Part shown: one piece after another, positions 7,633 through 15,981 of the stretch
Position numbering within the stretch: the first letter of the stretch is position 1
Layout: every line of letters starts with the position of its first letter
From: Fen-178 sp049516835
Lineage (GTDB): Bacteria; Acidobacteriota; Terriglobia; Bryobacterales; Bryobacteraceae
Length of the DNA: 64,000 bases
Direction: 5' to 3'
Assembly: GCA_049516835.1 (NCBI GenBank)
Contig: JBEKSR010000005.1
Span: forward strand, 1-64,000
The notes under the pieces: model-generated
What the model was told of the DNA's origin: nothing
Seen by the model: the letters and a program-made list of their open reading frames with translations, nothing else
Database searches by the model: none
Program-made: the position numbers and the translations under genes

Positions 7633-10329
7633 CTAAAACGGAAAGAAGCCCGGCGCCAGTTCGAAACTGCGCACGTCGAACCAGTCGCCCTGGCGGCAGT
7701 GGTCGATCCCCAGGGAATAGTGCTGCGGATCTTCGGCGCGGCGAAACACAAAATTCAGACTCACCTCGCTCCAGCCGCCGCCGGGAACGGATCTTTCCAC
7801 ACTGTGGACGCGTCCGACCGCCGCCAAAACGCAGCCCTTGGGACAACGCACCAGCGCGCGAATGGTGACCGGAACGTGGTCGGGCAAGGACGCCGGATAC
7901 TGCCCGATATAAGCCAGAAAAGCCGCGTCGTTTTCAGCGGATAGCCGCAGGGACGGGTCGCGTCCCTCCCGCCAGTCCTCCCGGTAGCGGCCCCCGGCAA
8001 TAGCGGGCCGCAACGAACGCCCCCGTAGGGATAGCGGGTTGCCGAAGATGGCATCCTGAAGAAGCCATTTTCCGGATTCCCACCGGTAAGTTACGCCCCG
8101 GGGCTTCCCTTCGGAATCGAGAGGACCGCAGTTCAGCAGCCGGATGCGTAAGCCATCCGCCGGTTCCAGTGGCTCGCGGCCTTCCGGCGTGAATCGTACC
8201 AGGTCTCCCGAGGATAAGGCAACCACGTCACCCGGCTGAAGAACGCGGCCGCTGGGGATTATCTGGCCAGGCATGGCCGCTGCGCCCTGGGGTACGAACC
8301 AGGCGTCCAGGACGGCGCCGGGGCCGGGCCGGACGGGCCGGACTGCACACTCGAAAAGCGCTCCGTTCCGCCCTTCAACCAGCGGCAAATAGCCCCAGCG
8401 CGCCAGTTCAGCCGCATGACGTGTCCGCCAGGCTCCGGCGGCCGGACCCGGCGTCATCAAGAGTGCGAGATAGCGGGGACGCACTCCGGCCGGAATCGCG
8501 TTGATCTCTTCGGCCGACAAGGCCAGCACCGCGGACTGGACCGGGTTGCCCGCCGCCACCACCTGGCCAGCGAAATACCCACCCTCCGGATCCTCGAGTG
8601 CCACCAGGTCCGGGCCGCGGGCCAGCGCCAGAGCAGGCTTCAAATCGTTCCAGTAGGCGGTCCACTGCTTTCGGTTCCGCTCCACAACGAACGGCCCAAA
8701 CATCACCAGACACGCCGCCACCGCGAGCGTTGCCGGCCAACCCCAGCGCTTTGGGCCGAGCCGCCCAAGGCCGGCGAAAACCAGAAACGCCAGTACCGCT
8801 GTGGCAACCACCACCACCGCCGGAAACAACTCGAGGGGAACCTTGGCATAGAGCATGAGCAGCCGGCTCGCCAGGTTGACGGCCACCAGCGCCGGCGCCA
8901 GCCAGCCGAAGGGCGCCATCAGGGCTACCAGCCACAGCTCGCTCATGGGCAGCACCCCATCCACGTAGCGAATGCTGCTCAGGCCGTTCAGAAGGAACCC
9001 GAGGTCTCCGGGCGACGCACCGGCGCTGTAGACCGAACGGCCATAGACGATCCACCCGCCCAGGATGGCGAAGGCCGTCCAGTCCAGCGCCGCCGGGGCC
9101 GTGCGATGCCGCAGCCATCCGGCGCCGGCGCGGATCAATCGCCATGCTCCCATCAGCAGGGTGGCCCCCAGAGCGATGGGAAACAGCAAGCCCGCGGGTG
9201 AAACGCCGGAAGCGGGCAGAAACAGCACGCGCCACAGCCGCGGATCGCGCAGGCTGTAAAAAATGGAGGTATTGGAGAGGTCGGCGGCGCCCGGCAGATG
9301 CAGGAAACCAAGGTTGATCTGGTAGGGGTAGAATGGGCTGCCATGCTCGACCAGCGTGCGGAAATAGTAGTGCCCGGTGGTCAACAGGACGAAGACTGAA
9401 ATCGCCAACGCCACAGCCGCGGCATGCCGCGGATTCCGCCGCAGCGCGTGGCGCTGGCCAAACAGGACCGCTCCCAGGGCCGCCACAACCAGAAAGACCC
9501 CGGGATACTTTACCAGGGCGAAGGCGGCCCCAAAGGCCAATAGCGCCACATCGGCGGATGCCAGCGGGCGGCGCACGGCGCGCAGCACCACGAGCGTCAG
9601 GAGCAGGAAGCCGGCCCCGTGCAGCGCGTCGTTTTTGAGAGTCGGAACTCCGGAATACCCATACCAGAAGTGGCGCAGGAGGAGGCTTCCGAAGACCGTC
9701 CAAAGAAGCAATTTCCGGCGAAGCCCGAGTTCGCGGCCCGCGAGGGATGCGGCCAAGGCCAGCAGCACCACGGCTTTCAACGCCAGCAACGGGAAGAACA
9801 AGTCCACGCCGGCGATCATCCAGGATGGCAAGAACGAGAGTTCCCAAAAGGCCACATAGTTGGAGGCGAACAGGTAAGGAGTGGCGCGGTTCGCCATCCA
9901 CTCGAGAAGATAATGCAGGTAATTGAGGGAGTCGATTTCCTCCACCGGACGGAAGGACAATAGCACGAGCGGGGCGCACAGCGCAGCCATGAGCGCGGCG
10001 GTTTTGGGATACTCGAAAATCTCCAGCCGCCCGATCGCCGCGGCGGCGCGCGAAAATGCGTCCCTGCCGCCCGGCACGGCTACAGCGGCCAGCGCGCAGG
10101 CGCCCGCGGCAATCCAATACGCGGCAGCGGAGTTGGCGCGGGTGAAGGAAGCCAGCGCGGCGAAGGAGGATTCCAGCGCGATCTGGATGGCCAGCACGAG
10201 CAGCCACTCCTGTTCCGCGCGGCGGCTGCGCCGGCCGGCGGCGCGCGCCAGCCGGATACTAGCCGCGAAAAGCGCAGCCTCCCAGGCAGCGAATCTCAGG
10301 ATGGAGCAGAAAATCACGGCCGCGCCCAT
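7633..10329 (-). CDS. Large polytopic membrane protein, probable GT-C-type glycosyltransferase
   Basis: An 898-residue protein with about a dozen or more hydrophobic segments in the first ~560 residues and a soluble C-terminal region of about 330 residues. The early loop motif FRPVEEIDSLNYLHYLLEW (about 126-144) carries the acidic pair expected in GT-C enzymes, and a W-rich loop follows. The C-terminus (about 760-898) is a beta-rich domain (VPVTIRALVRCPKGCVLAA, GWSEVSLNFVFRRAED). It starts 2 bp after the UbiA-like gene, which makes polyprenyl-phosphate sugar donors in related systems, so a role using such a donor is plausible. The substrate is not known. Confidence 0.65.
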   Translation of the reverse strand: MGAAVIFCSILRFAAWEAALFAASIRLARAAGRRSRRAEQEWLLVLAIQIALESSFAALASFTRANSAAAYWIAAGACALAAVAVPGGRDAFSRAAAAIGRLEIFEYPKTAALMAALCAPLVLLSFRPVEEIDSLNYLHYLLEWMANRATPYLFASNYVAFWELSFLPSWMIAGVDLFFPLLALKAVVLLALAASLAGRELGLRRKLLLWTVFGSLLLRHFWYGYSGVPTLKNDALHGAGFLLLTLVVLRAVRRPLASADVALLAFGAAFALVKYPGVFLVVAALGAVLFGQRHALRRNPRHAAAVALAISVFVLLTTGHYYFRTLVEHGSPFYPYQINLGFLHLPGAADLSNTSIFYSLRDPRLWRVLFLPASGVSPAGLLFPIALGATLLMGAWRLIRAGAGWLRHRTAPAALDWTAFAILGGWIVYGRSVYSAGASPGDLGFLLNGLSSIRYVDGVLPMSELWLVALMAPFGWLAPALVAVNLASRLLMLYAKVPLELFPAVVVVATAVLAFLVFAGLGRLGPKRWGWPATLAVAACLVMFGPFVVERNRKQWTAYWNDLKPALALARGPDLVALEDPEGGYFAGQVVAAGNPVQSAVLALSAEEINAIPAGVRPRYLALLMTPGPAAGAWRTRHAAELARWGYLPLVEGRNGALFECAVRPVRPGPGAVLDAWFVPQGAAAMPGQIIPSGRVLQPGDVVALSSGDLVRFTPEGREPLEPADGLRIRLLNCGPLDSEGKPRGVTYRWESGKWLLQDAIFGNPLSLRGRSLRPAIAGGRYREDWREGRDPSLRLSAENDAAFLAYIGQYPASLPDHVPVTIRALVRCPKGCVLAAVGRVHSVERSVPGGGWSEVSLNFVFRRAEDPQHYSLGIDHCRQGDWFDVRSFELAPGFFPF

Positions 10330-10331
10330 GG

Positions 10332-11222
10332 TCAGTGCTTCGACGCCAGGATCGCCATTACCGCAGCCAGGTAAAGGACCGCATCGATTTGCAGCCTGCG
10401 GTCCCGCAGAAAGACCTCTTCGGGACTGGAGCCCGCCCCGCGCTCATAGACCAGGTAAAGATAACGAAAAATGGCATACAGGAACAGCGGCAGCGTCATC
10501 ACCAGCGCTTCGCTATGTTCCGACTGGAAGGTGTAAAGCGCATAGCCGATGATGCCGGCGCCGGTAACGATGGCGACCAGTTGGTCCAGAAACTGCACGC
10601 TGTACCCGCCCAGCGCGGGGCGGTGGCTGAGAGCGGACTCCAGGGTTGCCAGCTCCGCGCGCCGCTTGAGCAAGGCGAGCGAAAGCGAGAGCAGCAGCGA
10701 CACCACGAACAGCCATGCGGATACCGGCACCCGGATGGCATAGGCGCCGGCCAGCGGGCGCATGACGAACCCGGAAGAGACCAGCAGAACATCGAGCACC
10801 GGTTCCTTGCGCAATCCGGCGGAGTAGCCGATCTGAAACACCGCGTAGAGCGCCAGCACCAGCGCCACCTTCCCGCCCAGCGCGCTTCCGAGCGCCATTC
10901 CCGCGGCCGCGAACGCCAGGCCGGCGAGACCCGCGAAGCCCACCGGGAGAGCGCCCGAGGCGATGGGCCGCAGTTTCTTGGAGGGATGGGCGCGGTCGTA
11001 ATCGCGGTCCGCGATGTCGTTCAGCAGGTAAACCGCGCAGGCCATCAGAACGAACGCCACCGCCGCGAGCGCGCTGCGCCGGATGGCTTGGGGATCCCGG
11101 AAGCTGATGGAGGAGATCAGGGGAACGAATACCAGCAGGTTCTTGATCCATTGCCGGGGACGACACGACGCCAGAAGCGAGCGCGCGCCGGATTTCCATC
11201 GTTTGTGTCTTCCGAGGTTCAT
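10332..11222 (-). CDS. UbiA-family prenyltransferase, decaprenyl-phosphate phosphoribosyltransferase-like
   Basis: A 296-residue membrane protein with about nine transmembrane helices. The N-terminal RPRQWIKNLLVFVPL and the first aspartate-rich motif YLLNDIADRDYDRAHPSKK (about residues 65-84, NDxxDxxxD) are characteristic of the UbiA branch that transfers phosphoribose from PRPP to a polyprenyl phosphate (Rv3806c/DPPR synthase type); KLRPIASG follows as in that group. The product would be the precursor of decaprenyl-phosphate arabinose or a similar lipid-linked pentose. It is tightly packed between the oxidoreductase (4-bp gap) and the GT-like membrane protein (2-bp gap). The polyprenyl length and pentose are inferred from family only. 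Confidence 0.85.
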   Translation of the reverse strand: MNLGRHKRWKSGARSLLASCRPRQWIKNLLVFVPLISSISFRDPQAIRRSALAAVAFVLMACAVYLLNDIADRDYDRAHPSKKLRPIASGALPVGFAGLAGLAFAAAGMALGSALGGKVALVLALYAVFQIGYSAGLRKEPVLDVLLVSSGFVMRPLAGAYAIRVPVSAWLFVVSLLLSLSLALLKRRAELATLESALSHRPALGGYSVQFLDQLVAIVTGAGIIGYALYTFQSEHSEALVMTLPLFLYAIFRYLYLVYERGAGSSPEEVFLRDRRLQIDAVLYLAAVMAILASKH

Positions 11223-11226
11223 TTTG

Positions 11227-13278
11227 TCAACAACTCTGCGATGTTCCTATTCTCTCCACTTGAACCAGGCAACTGTAAAACGTCGGGCCGCCGCCGGCGT
11301 CGGTAAGCCGCTCGGAGGTCAGCGCGTTCACGTTGCGCTTTCCGGGGGAGCGCTTCCCCGAGCGCACGGAGGGCGCGCAAACCACGCCCGGCCGCACGGT
11401 ATCGTCCACGCGCGCCAGCAGCACGCAGGAACCGCGGCCGTTGAACACACGCACCGGGTTGGAGGTGCGGATGCCGAGGCGGGCGGCATCGGCGGCGGCG
11501 AGGTGGAGCGCGGCGGTCTGGAGGTCCACGGAGTCGCGATGGCCGAAGGTGGAATTCATGCTGTCGTCGTTTTTCGGGGAAATCAGCTCGAGTGGGTATT
11601 TCCGCCGCAGGGCTGGGTCACCATGCCGCGATTCCCGGGGCGGCGCGTAGTCCAGAGTCCCGGCGTGGAAATGGCATTTTCCGCCGGGCATCCCGAAGCC
11701 GCCGGAGGCGAAGGGTAGGAACGGTTGGGGGATGCGCAGCCGGACGAAGCGCTGGCGCTCGAGCTCCTCGAGTGTGATGCCGCGCACGAACGGGTGGGGG
11801 GAATCGAGGAGCGTCCGGATCATGTCGTCTTCGGTGTCGCGGAAGCAGGGGTCGTCGAACCCCATGCGCTCGGCCAGCAGGCGGAAGATCTCGACGTTGG
11901 ATTTGGCCTCGCCGGGAGCGGGAAGCGCCGGGCGCGCGAGCTGTAAATAATAGTGGCCGTATGCCAGGTAGAGGTCGGTATGCTCGAGGAAGGTGGTCAC
12001 CGGCAGCAGGTAGTCGGCGTAGTCCGCGGTATCGTTCCGGAACTGCTCGATCACCACCGTAAACAGGTCGGTGCGCCGCAATCCGCCGAGCACGGCGTTC
12101 TGGTTGGGAGCGATGGCGGCGGGATTCGAATTGTAGACCACCAGGGCTTTCACCGGCGGATTGGCGGCGGTGTTGAGGGAGCGCCCCAGCTCCGCCATGT
12201 TCACAATGCGCGCCTCGCGTCCGAGCGCCTTCTGCTGGAGGCTGGGGCGCTCCAATCCGTCGCGGTTCAAATGGAACGCCTGGGAGGTGGAAAGCTGCAG
12301 CCCGCCGCCGATTTCTTTCCAGGATCCGACCAGCACCGGAAGCAGCGCCACGGCCCGCACGGCCATGGCCCCACGCTCGCTGCGCTGTATGCCGTAGTTC
12401 AGCCGGATGGCGGCGGGCCGCGTGGTGGCGTATTCCCGCGCCAGCGCGGCGATCTCTTCGGCCGCCAGGCCGGTGAGCTCCGCCGCCCGCTGAGGGGTCC
12501 ATTCCCGGACGCGCCGGCGCAGTTCCTCGAAGCCCTCGGTATGGCGCGCCACATAATCGGCATCGTGGAGGTTCTCGCCGGCGATGACGTGCATCATGGC
12601 GAGGGCCAGGGCCGTGTCGCTGCCGGGGTTGATGAAGAAGTGCTTGTCGGCGGCGGCGCCGGTGCGGTTGCGCCGCGGATCGATGGTGTAAAGTCTAGCT
12701 CCCTTACGCCGCGCCTCCATCACGAACGGCCATAAGTGCGCGTTGGTGCCGAGAATGTTGGCGCCCCAGGCGATGATCAGGCGGGAATGGCGGAACTGCT
12801 CGGGTTCGGTGCCGTAGCGCAGGCCCAGCGCTTCGGTCAGCCCCGCGCCGCCCGCCGACGAGCAGATGGTGCGGTCGAGCCGCGAGGCGCCCAGCCGGTG
12901 AAAGAACCGCCGGTCCATGCCCTCGCCGTTGAGCAACCCCATGGTTCCGGCGTAGCTGTACGGCAGAATGGCCTCCGGCCCGAACTCCGCGGCGACGGCC
13001 TGGAGGCGGAGGGCGATGGCATCCAGCGCCTCATCCCAGGAGATCCGCTCAAAACGGCCTTCGCCTTTGGCGCCCACGCGGCGTTGCGGGTAGAGCAACC
13101 GCCCGGGCGAATATTCGTGTTCCAGATACTGGGCCACCTTACCGCACAGAAAACCGCGGGTCACGGGATGCGCCGGGTCGCCGCGCAGCTTCGTGCCGCG
13201 TCCGTTTTCGACGGTGACCAGCAGGGAACAGCAGTCCGGGCAGTCGAGCGCGCACACGGAGTGGCGGGTTTCCGGCAT
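11227..13278 (-). CDS. Molybdopterin-dependent oxidoreductase (MopB/formate dehydrogenase-like)
   Basis: A 683-residue cytoplasmic protein of the DMSO reductase superfamily. The N-terminus carries a 4Fe-4S ligand set: C9, C13, C16 and C45 (VCALDCPDCC ... FLCGK). The molybdenum-binding region has TICSSAGGAG with C139 in the position used for the metal ligand in related enzymes, followed by WGANILGTN and the dinucleotide-binding C-terminal domain (about 560-680). There is no Tat signal, so it acts in the cytoplasm. An in-frame ATG at 13311 would add 11 residues of poor quality; the ATG at 13278 fits the family. The substrate is unknown. Neighbours LhgO (52 bp upstream) and UbiA-like (4 bp downstream) suggest cotranscription. 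Confidence 0.88.
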   Translation of the reverse strand: MPETRHSVCALDCPDCCSLLVTVENGRGTKLRGDPAHPVTRGFLCGKVAQYLEHEYSPGRLLYPQRRVGAKGEGRFERISWDEALDAIALRLQAVAAEFGPEAILPYSYAGTMGLLNGEGMDRRFFHRLGASRLDRTICSSAGGAGLTEALGLRYGTEPEQFRHSRLIIAWGANILGTNAHLWPFVMEARRKGARLYTIDPRRNRTGAAADKHFFINPGSDTALALAMMHVIAGENLHDADYVARHTEGFEELRRRVREWTPQRAAELTGLAAEEIAALAREYATTRPAAIRLNYGIQRSERGAMAVRAVALLPVLVGSWKEIGGGLQLSTSQAFHLNRDGLERPSLQQKALGREARIVNMAELGRSLNTAANPPVKALVVYNSNPAAIAPNQNAVLGGLRRTDLFTVVIEQFRNDTADYADYLLPVTTFLEHTDLYLAYGHYYLQLARPALPAPGEAKSNVEIFRLLAERMGFDDPCFRDTEDDMIRTLLDSPHPFVRGITLEELERQRFVRLRIPQPFLPFASGGFGMPGGKCHFHAGTLDYAPPRESRHGDPALRRKYPLELISPKNDDSMNSTFGHRDSVDLQTAALHLAAADAARLGIRTSNPVRVFNGRGSCVLLARVDDTVRPGVVCAPSVRSGKRSPGKRNVNALTSERLTDAGGGPTFYSCLVQVERIGTSQSC

Positions 13279-13330
13279 TCCATCGATTATATCGTGGGGG
13301 CAGGGCAGCACCGCCCGTTAGGGATCGCGG

Positions 13331-14536
13331 CTACCCGGCGGCCGCCTGCTCCGCCATGGCGGCGATCTCCGCGCCGATGGCCAGCGACGCCGTGGCGGCG
13401 GGGCTGGGCGCGTTGAGCACGTGGAGCGCGTTGGGCCGCGCGATGAAGCGGAAGTCCTGAACCAGCTCGCCTTCGGGCGCAATGGCCTGCGCGCGCACGC
13501 CGGAGCCGCCGGTATCGAGGTCGCCGGGCTGGATTTCGGGCACCAGGCGTTGGAGCGAACGGCAGAACAATTGGCGGCTGAAGGAACGCCGCAGCTCGTA
13601 CCAGCACATCGAGGGATAGCGGCGCAGGAAGCGCCAGAGGCCAACATAAGTGAGCGCGTCGGCGAGGTCGCGGGCGTTGAAGTCGGTCTTGCGGTAGCCT
13701 TCCCGGGCGAATGCCAGCACGGCGTTCGGCCCGGCTTCGACTCCGCCATGAATCAGCCGCGTGAAATGCACGCCGAGGAAGGGAAAGCGGGGGTCGGGCA
13801 CGGGGTAAATGAGGTTGCGGACCAGGTGCTGGCGCTCGGGGCGGAGCTTGTAATACTCGCCGCGGAAGGGTACGATGCGCATGTCGCGCCGCTCGCCCGC
13901 CAGTTGGGCGACGCGGTCGCAGTGGAGGCCGGCGCAATTGATCAGGAAATCGGCGTCGAACTCGCCGGCGGTGGTTTCCACAATCCATGTGGCGCCTTGC
14001 CGGCGCAATCGCTTCACGCGGGCGCCGGTCTCGACGCGCGCGCCGCGCTCCGAGAGCTTGGCGGCCAGCGTGTCGCAGACCGCGGCGTAATCCACGATGC
14101 CTTCCTGGGGGACGCGCAAAGCCGCCACGCCGCCCACGTGCGGCTCGATCTCGCGCATCTCGCCGCGGTCGAGCCAGCGCAGCCCTTCGAGGCCGTTGGC
14201 GGCGCCGCGCTGCTCGAGGTCGCGCAGGCGCGGCACTTCGGAATCGTCGGCCGCCACCACCAGCTTTCCGCAGATCTCGTGCGGGATTCCGTTTTCCCGG
14301 CAGAACGCCGCCATCTGGCGGATGCCCGCAACCGCGAGGCGCGCCCTCAGCGATCCAGGCTTATAGTAGAGACCGCTGTGCAGCACGCCGCTGTTGTGTC
14401 CGGTCTGGTGCCGGCCGACCGCATCTTCTTTTTCGAGCACCGAAATCCGGGCGCCGGGAAAGCGCTCGGCCAGCCGGTAGGCGGTGGCCAATCCAACGAT
14501 GCCGCCGCCGATGATGACAACCTTTTTCGAATTCAC
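13331..14536 (-). CDS. lhgO: L-2-hydroxyglutarate oxidase-like FAD enzyme
   Basis: A 401-residue FAD-dependent oxidoreductase of the DAO family. The dinucleotide-binding motif GGGIVGLATAYRLAERFPG lies near the N-terminus, followed by the LhgO hallmark RHQTGHNSGVLHSGLYYKPGS region and PFRGEYYKL and PVPDPRFPFLGVHFT further on. LhgO oxidises L-2-hydroxyglutarate to 2-oxoglutarate and passes electrons to quinone. The GTG at 14536 is chosen because the aligned region begins there and AAGGT lies upstream; the frame is open further upstream but that part is not family-like. It heads the minus operon. Its start is divergent from the methyltransferase gene at 14616, so the ~80 bp between them holds both promoters. 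Confidence 0.88.
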   Translation of the reverse strand: MNSKKVVIIGGGIVGLATAYRLAERFPGARISVLEKEDAVGRHQTGHNSGVLHSGLYYKPGSLRARLAVAGIRQMAAFCRENGIPHEICGKLVVAADDSEVPRLRDLEQRGAANGLEGLRWLDRGEMREIEPHVGGVAALRVPQEGIVDYAAVCDTLAAKLSERGARVETGARVKRLRRQGATWIVETTAGEFDADFLINCAGLHCDRVAQLAGERRDMRIVPFRGEYYKLRPERQHLVRNLIYPVPDPRFPFLGVHFTRLIHGGVEAGPNAVLAFAREGYRKTDFNARDLADALTYVGLWRFLRRYPSMCWYELRRSFSRQLFCRSLQRLVPEIQPGDLDTGGSGVRAQAIAPEGELVQDFRFIARPNALHVLNAPSPAATASLAIGAEIAAMAEQAAAG

Positions 14537-14615
14537 GAGAGGGATACCTTGAGTGTATGCCGGGCGGGGGTGCGGCGAAGTGTGCCTTCCGGAATTCGTT
14601 ATAAGATCGGAAGAA

Positions 14616-15188
14616 ATGGCGCCGGAGTTCGACCGGTATATCAGGACGATCTGGATTGCGGTGTTAGCCGTCTGGCTGATCGGCGCATTGGCGACCAAGC
14701 GTACGGTGCGGCGGCAGATGCGGAGTTCCCGCCTGATCGAAGTGGCGGTGTTCGGGCTGGCGTGCGCACTGCTTTTGGGGAGGCATCCGGAACTGGGCGT
14801 TATGAACGAGCGGTTCGTTCCGGAAGCGGCCGCGTTTTCGTGGATGGGGCTGGCGCTAACGATTGTGGGTGTCCTCTTTGCGGTGTGGGCCCGGTTCTAC
14901 CTGGGAGGCAACTGGAGCCTAACGGTGACGGTGAAGGCGGGCCACACGCTGATCCGCGGAGGGCCGTATGCGGCGGTGCGCCATCCGATTTATTCCGGCC
15001 TTTCGCTGGCGGTGTTGGGGACGGCGCTGGCGGTGGGCGAGTTCCGCGGGTTGGCGGCGGTGGGGTTGGTGGTGTTTGGGTTTCGCCACAAGTCGCTAGT
15101 GGAAGAGCGGTTCATGCGACAGGAATTCGGCGCGGAGTACGAGCGGTATTGCCGGGACGTGAAGGCGCTGATTCCGTTCGTATGGTGA
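14616..15188 (+). CDS. Isoprenylcysteine carboxyl methyltransferase-like membrane protein
   Basis: A 190-residue protein with about five hydrophobic segments. The C-terminal half has the ICMT/PEMT-type SAM-binding motif (GGPYAAVRHPIYSGL, about 126-140) and FGFRHKSLVEERFMRQEFG then YERYCRDVKALIPFVW. Members methylate isoprenylated or lipid substrates at the membrane; in bacteria the substrate is usually unknown. The ATG at 14616 has CGGAAG five bases upstream; an upstream in-frame start at 14553 gives a non-family leader. Convergent with the methyltransferase that ends at 15206. Confidence 0.85.
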   Translation: MAPEFDRYIRTIWIAVLAVWLIGALATKRTVRRQMRSSRLIEVAVFGLACALLLGRHPELGVMNERFVPEAAAFSWMGLALTIVGVLFAVWARFYLGGNWSLTVTVKAGHTLIRGGPYAAVRHPIYSGLSLAVLGTALAVGEFRGLAAVGLVVFGFRHKSLVEERFMRQEFGAEYERYCRDVKALIPFVW

Positions 15189-15205
15189 GTCAGCGGAAAG
15201 CCGCC

Positions 15206-15913
15206 TCATGGCTTCTCGAGGACCACGAAGAGCGACTGGCCGAAGGGAGGCCTCACCATTCCCTCCAGACGCGACAGGAGTGGCACCAGGTAGCGGTCGA
15301 AGATCTCGATCTGCCTTTCCGACTGGGCGTGACGTCGCAGAATGTGGGAGTTCACCCACCAACCGAAGAAACCGGCGGCGTTCATGTAGTGGGCCTTCCT
15401 GATGCGCAGGCCGGTCGAGTCGGCCAGACAGGCGATGGAGCCGCGGCTGTACCGCCGATAATGGCCGAGGTTGTTGTCGATGGGGCCATAGAGCATCGGA
15501 AAGGCGGGGACGAGCAGCACGACGACTCCGCCGGGCGCGAGAATGGATGCCATGCCGTGGAGGGCCTGGCGGTCGTCCTGGATGTGCTCGAGTGCGTTCA
15601 GACACACGCAGGAGTCGGGGTGGAACCGGGCCAGGCCGGAGAACGCGGGACTGCCGGCATCGCAGGCGAAGGCGTGCAGGTTGTTCCGGTCCGGGTAGCG
15701 TTCTTGGAGCCGCTGGATGCAATCGGGCTCGCTGTCGACCGCAATGACGGCCTCGCGGTCGAGCAGCGTTCCAGTGAAGTTCCCGAGGCCGCAGCCGACC
15801 TCGACTACCCTCCGCCCCAATTCCCGCGTGACGAGGCGGCTCTGCCAGGCGAAATAATTCTCCGCCCTGGACATGCGCTCCTGATCTTCGAGCGTGTAAG
15901 CCGACCGATGCAC
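15206..15913 (-). CDS. Class I SAM-dependent methyltransferase
   Basis: A 235-residue protein. Motif I is VVEVGCGLGNFTGTLL (about 36-51), the acidic residue after beta-2 is in AVDSEPD, and motif IV is CLNALEHIQDD. This is the Methyltransf_11/12 fold common in polysaccharide and lipid gene neighbourhoods. The frame starts at a GTG (15913) with AAAGGGG some 13 bases upstream. The divergent GT-like gene starts 69 bp away at 15982, and the pair may share a bidirectional promoter. The small-molecule substrate is not predictable. Confidence 0.85.
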   Translation of the reverse strand: MHRSAYTLEDQERMSRAENYFAWQSRLVTRELGRRVVEVGCGLGNFTGTLLDREAVIAVDSEPDCIQRLQERYPDRNNLHAFACDAGSPAFSGLARFHPDSCVCLNALEHIQDDRQALHGMASILAPGGVVVLLVPAFPMLYGPIDNNLGHYRRYSRGSIACLADSTGLRIRKAHYMNAAGFFGWWVNSHILRRHAQSERQIEIFDRYLVPLLSRLEGMVRPPFGQSLFVVLEKP

Positions 15914-15981
15914 GGAAACGATGCGCGCCCCTTTGAGGACCTGTGAATATTGTAGAACCTCTGGGAGAATAGAAACGTCGC

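Noticed and set aside
11227..13278. Selenocysteine formate dehydrogenase
   Set aside because: The ligand position is an ordinary cysteine (TICSSAGG) and there is no in-frame TGA; substrate cannot be called as formate.
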